From assembly GCA_011777135.1 (NCBI GenBank), contig JAABVY010000158.1, positions 3,411 to 20,633 of the forward strand: a stretch of DNA of 17,223 nt, in the 5' to 3' direction. Shown here in pieces: positions 15,976 through 17,223 of this stretch. A program made the translations under genes and the position numbers. The DNA comes from Candidatus Zixiibacteriota bacterium. Its GTDB lineage: Bacteria; Zixibacteria; MSB-5A5; JAABVY01. The notes beneath the pieces are model-generated. The model was given only the letters and a program-made list of their open reading frames with translations, did not search any database and had not been told where the DNA came from. Numbering within the stretch: the first letter of the stretch is position 1; each line of letters starts with the position of its first letter.

Positions 15976-16362
15976 TTATTGATTTTGTGGATTATCCGGT
16001 CTTTCTTTATCGGCGCTCTCATCATCTTTTTTTGTATCTTCTTTTTCTATAGTGCTTTCTTCGGTTTTATGTTCGCTTCTTTTGTCTTTTTCGGCATTTA
16101 TTTCATCCAGATAATTCATCCTCAGTTGATAAAGGACCCTTTTGGTCAATTTCTCCTCATCTGGAGTGAGATTTCCAGCAGTTTTCTTCTCGATCATATC
16201 CAGCATATCGATGGTCATCTGAGCCTGCTGCAGATTTTTCTCAGTCTTGCCGGTCATGGGATTCATCATTTTACCCATGCTCTGCATAGCGGACGCCTCC
16301 AGCGACATAACAAGACCAATATAAAGAGAATCCACATTTTGCTGCTTGTTTTCTTCCGCCAC
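15976..16362 (-). CDS. DUF1844 domain protein
   Basis: Small cytoplasmic protein of unknown function. The 128 residues comprise a DUF1844 domain (about 10-90) and a highly charged tail rich in Lys and Glu (about 90-128) that is probably disordered. The domain shows LYIGLVMSLEASAMQSMGKM (13-32), then NLQQAQMTIDMLDMIEKKTA (43-62) and GNLTPDEEKLTKRVLYQLRM (63-82), which match the family pattern closely. No signal peptide or membrane helix is seen. The start is GTG (16362) with AAAGGA five bases upstream. That site overlaps the end of the preceding small gene, whose stop is two bases before this start, so the pair is very likely translationally coupled. The domain is widespread in diderm bacteria, and no biochemical role is known to me. 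Confidence 0.85.
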   Translation of the reverse strand: MAEENKQQNVDSLYIGLVMSLEASAMQSMGKMMNPMTGKTEKNLQQAQMTIDMLDMIEKKTAGNLTPDEEKLTKRVLYQLRMNYLDEINAEKDKRSEHKTEESTIEKEDTKKDDESADKERPDNPQNQ

Positions 16363-16364
16363 TG

Positions 16365-16550
16365 TTATCCTTTCTTCATCAATCTGACTGCAATTGATAG
16401 ATTGTGCTGAAGATCGATAACCTCCGCTTCCACTTTTTTCAGCATACGGCTGAGATCATAGTCGCTAATGTCCTGTTGTATCTCTTTCATATATTCGCCG
16501 ATCTTTTGAGCCAGATCCGCGGCCTCAGTCAGCTTTTCATACTTGGACAT
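16365..16550 (-). CDS. Small helical protein of unknown function
   Basis: A 61-residue protein I do not recognise. It is almost all helix-forming with regularly spaced hydrophobics (AADLAQKIGEYMKEIQQDI at 10-28, MLKKVEAEVIDLQHNLSIAV at 36-55), suggesting a two-helix coiled-coil hairpin. It has no cysteine and no membrane segment. It is probably real: the ATG at 16550 has GGAGG four bases upstream, it fits exactly between the recG stop (12 bases before) and the DUF1844 start (2 bases after), and the reading frame uses all of that gap. Its tight coupling to the DUF1844 gene suggests the two act together. Resemblance in size to the exonuclease VII small subunit (XseB) was considered, but I do not see that family's motif. 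Confidence 0.75.
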   Translation of the reverse strand: MSKYEKLTEAADLAQKIGEYMKEIQQDISDYDLSRMLKKVEAEVIDLQHNLSIAVRLMKKG

Positions 16551-16562
16551 TTTTCCTCCGTC

Positions 16563-17222
16563 TTAACCGGCGGCAAGATTAGCAAACATGCCGGAATATC
16601 TTCTGATGACCTCTTTTTTTAAGGTTGACAGCTCCTCCGCCGGTAATTTAATTTTTTTTGAAACTATGTCAAACGCATATTTGCGCGCAATATTCAATAA
16701 ATCCAAATCCCTGATAATATCAGCCATCTTAAAATCCGGAAGGCCATGCTGTTTTTCACCGAGAAATTCGCCCGGCCCCCGGAGGCGCAGATCGAATTCA
16801 GCAATCCTGAATCCATCCTGCGTGGAGGCAATCGCAGCCAGTCTTTCTGCGGCGATATCTGTTGATTTCGAACCGGTTATCAGGATGCAGTAGGACTGGT
16901 CGGCTCCCCGGCCCACACGTCCCCGCAGTTGATGTAACTGGGAAAGACCAAATCTTTCGGCATTTTCGATCACCATAATGGTCGCCTCAGGAACATCCAC
17001 ACCGACTTCTATGACGGTGGTGGCCACAAGGATGTCAATCTTTCCGGCGCGAAAATTTCGGGTGATCGATTCCCGTTCGTCAGGAGACAGGCGGCCATGC
17101 ATCAAGGCCAGTCTGTGATTCGGAAAAACCTCTTTCGACAGTCTATCATATTCATCGGTTGCCGCCTTTAATTGCATCTTCTCGGATTCCTCGATCAGAG
17201 GATAGACGATATAGACCTGCCT
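16563..17222 (-). CDS. recG: ATP-dependent DNA helicase RecG, C-terminal part
   Basis: RecG remodels stalled replication forks and Holliday junctions. Only the last 219 codons are present; the family is about 690-820 residues, and the wedge domain and first helicase domain lie beyond the right edge. Visible are RQVYIVYPLIEESEK at the cut end, HGRLSPDERE, then motif V (TTVIEVGVDVPEATIMVIE) and motif VI (QLHQLRGRVGRG). DGFRIAEFDLRLRGPGEFLG and KQHGLPDFKMADI then lead into the C-terminal TRG-type region. The frame runs without a stop to the window edge, so the ATG at 17177 is internal and not the start. The gene leads the visible run and is followed after 12 bases by the small helical gene. Confidence 0.96.
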   Translation of the reverse strand, partial: RQVYIVYPLIEESEKMQLKAATDEYDRLSKEVFPNHRLALMHGRLSPDERESITRNFRAGKIDILVATTVIEVGVDVPEATIMVIENAERFGLSQLHQLRGRVGRGADQSYCILITGSKSTDIAAERLAAIASTQDGFRIAEFDLRLRGPGEFLGEKQHGLPDFKMADIIRDLDLLNIARKYAFDIVSKKIKLPAEELSTLKKEVIRRYSGMFANLAAG

Positions 17223-17223
17223 G

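Noticed and set aside
16365..16550. Exonuclease VII small subunit (xseB)
   Set aside because: Size and helicity fit, but the family's characteristic pattern is not visible and no xseA is adjacent.

Overview
The window is a dense run of fourteen genes, all on the minus strand. Transcription therefore enters at base 17223 and leaves at base 1. Both ends cut a gene: recG at the right and clpC at the left. I see no tRNA, rRNA, CRISPR array, insertion sequence or other mobile element, and no gene-free stretch longer than about 75 bases.

Organism: the cell is a diderm, because the window encodes a SprA-type outer-membrane beta-barrel and a LolCD lipoprotein exporter. It also carries the McsA-McsB-ClpC protein-arginine-phosphorylation module best known from Gram-positive Firmicutes. 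SprA together with McsAB-ClpC in a chromosome of middling G+C fits a non-Bacteroidota member of the FCB group, such as Zixibacteria or a related candidate phylum. That placement is inference; no rRNA or species marker is present.

Layout in transcription order: the recG 3' end, a 61-residue helical protein of unknown function, a DUF1844 protein, and murB (peptidoglycan precursor synthesis). Then come sprA (2000 codons, the type IX secretion translocon family), a membrane-anchored ComEA-type helix-hairpin-helix protein, and a divergent protein that looks like the PilM/GspL actin fold. After these come coaD (coenzyme A synthesis), lysS, lolC/E and lolD (lipoprotein release from the inner membrane), and mcsA, mcsB and clpC (arginine-phosphate tagging and unfolding for ClpP).

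Most junctions are under 35 bases. Only three exceed 60: DUF1844-murB, murB-sprA and sprA-comEA. These are the likeliest sites for internal promoters. The left third is a coherent proteostasis block in which the McsB catalytic Cys, its RDxxRA motif and the two ClpC N-domain glutamates are all preserved, but no ctsR repressor gene precedes mcsA. The middle carries envelope and possible DNA-uptake or pilus functions. The least explained gene is the PilM-like protein at 7492-8403.
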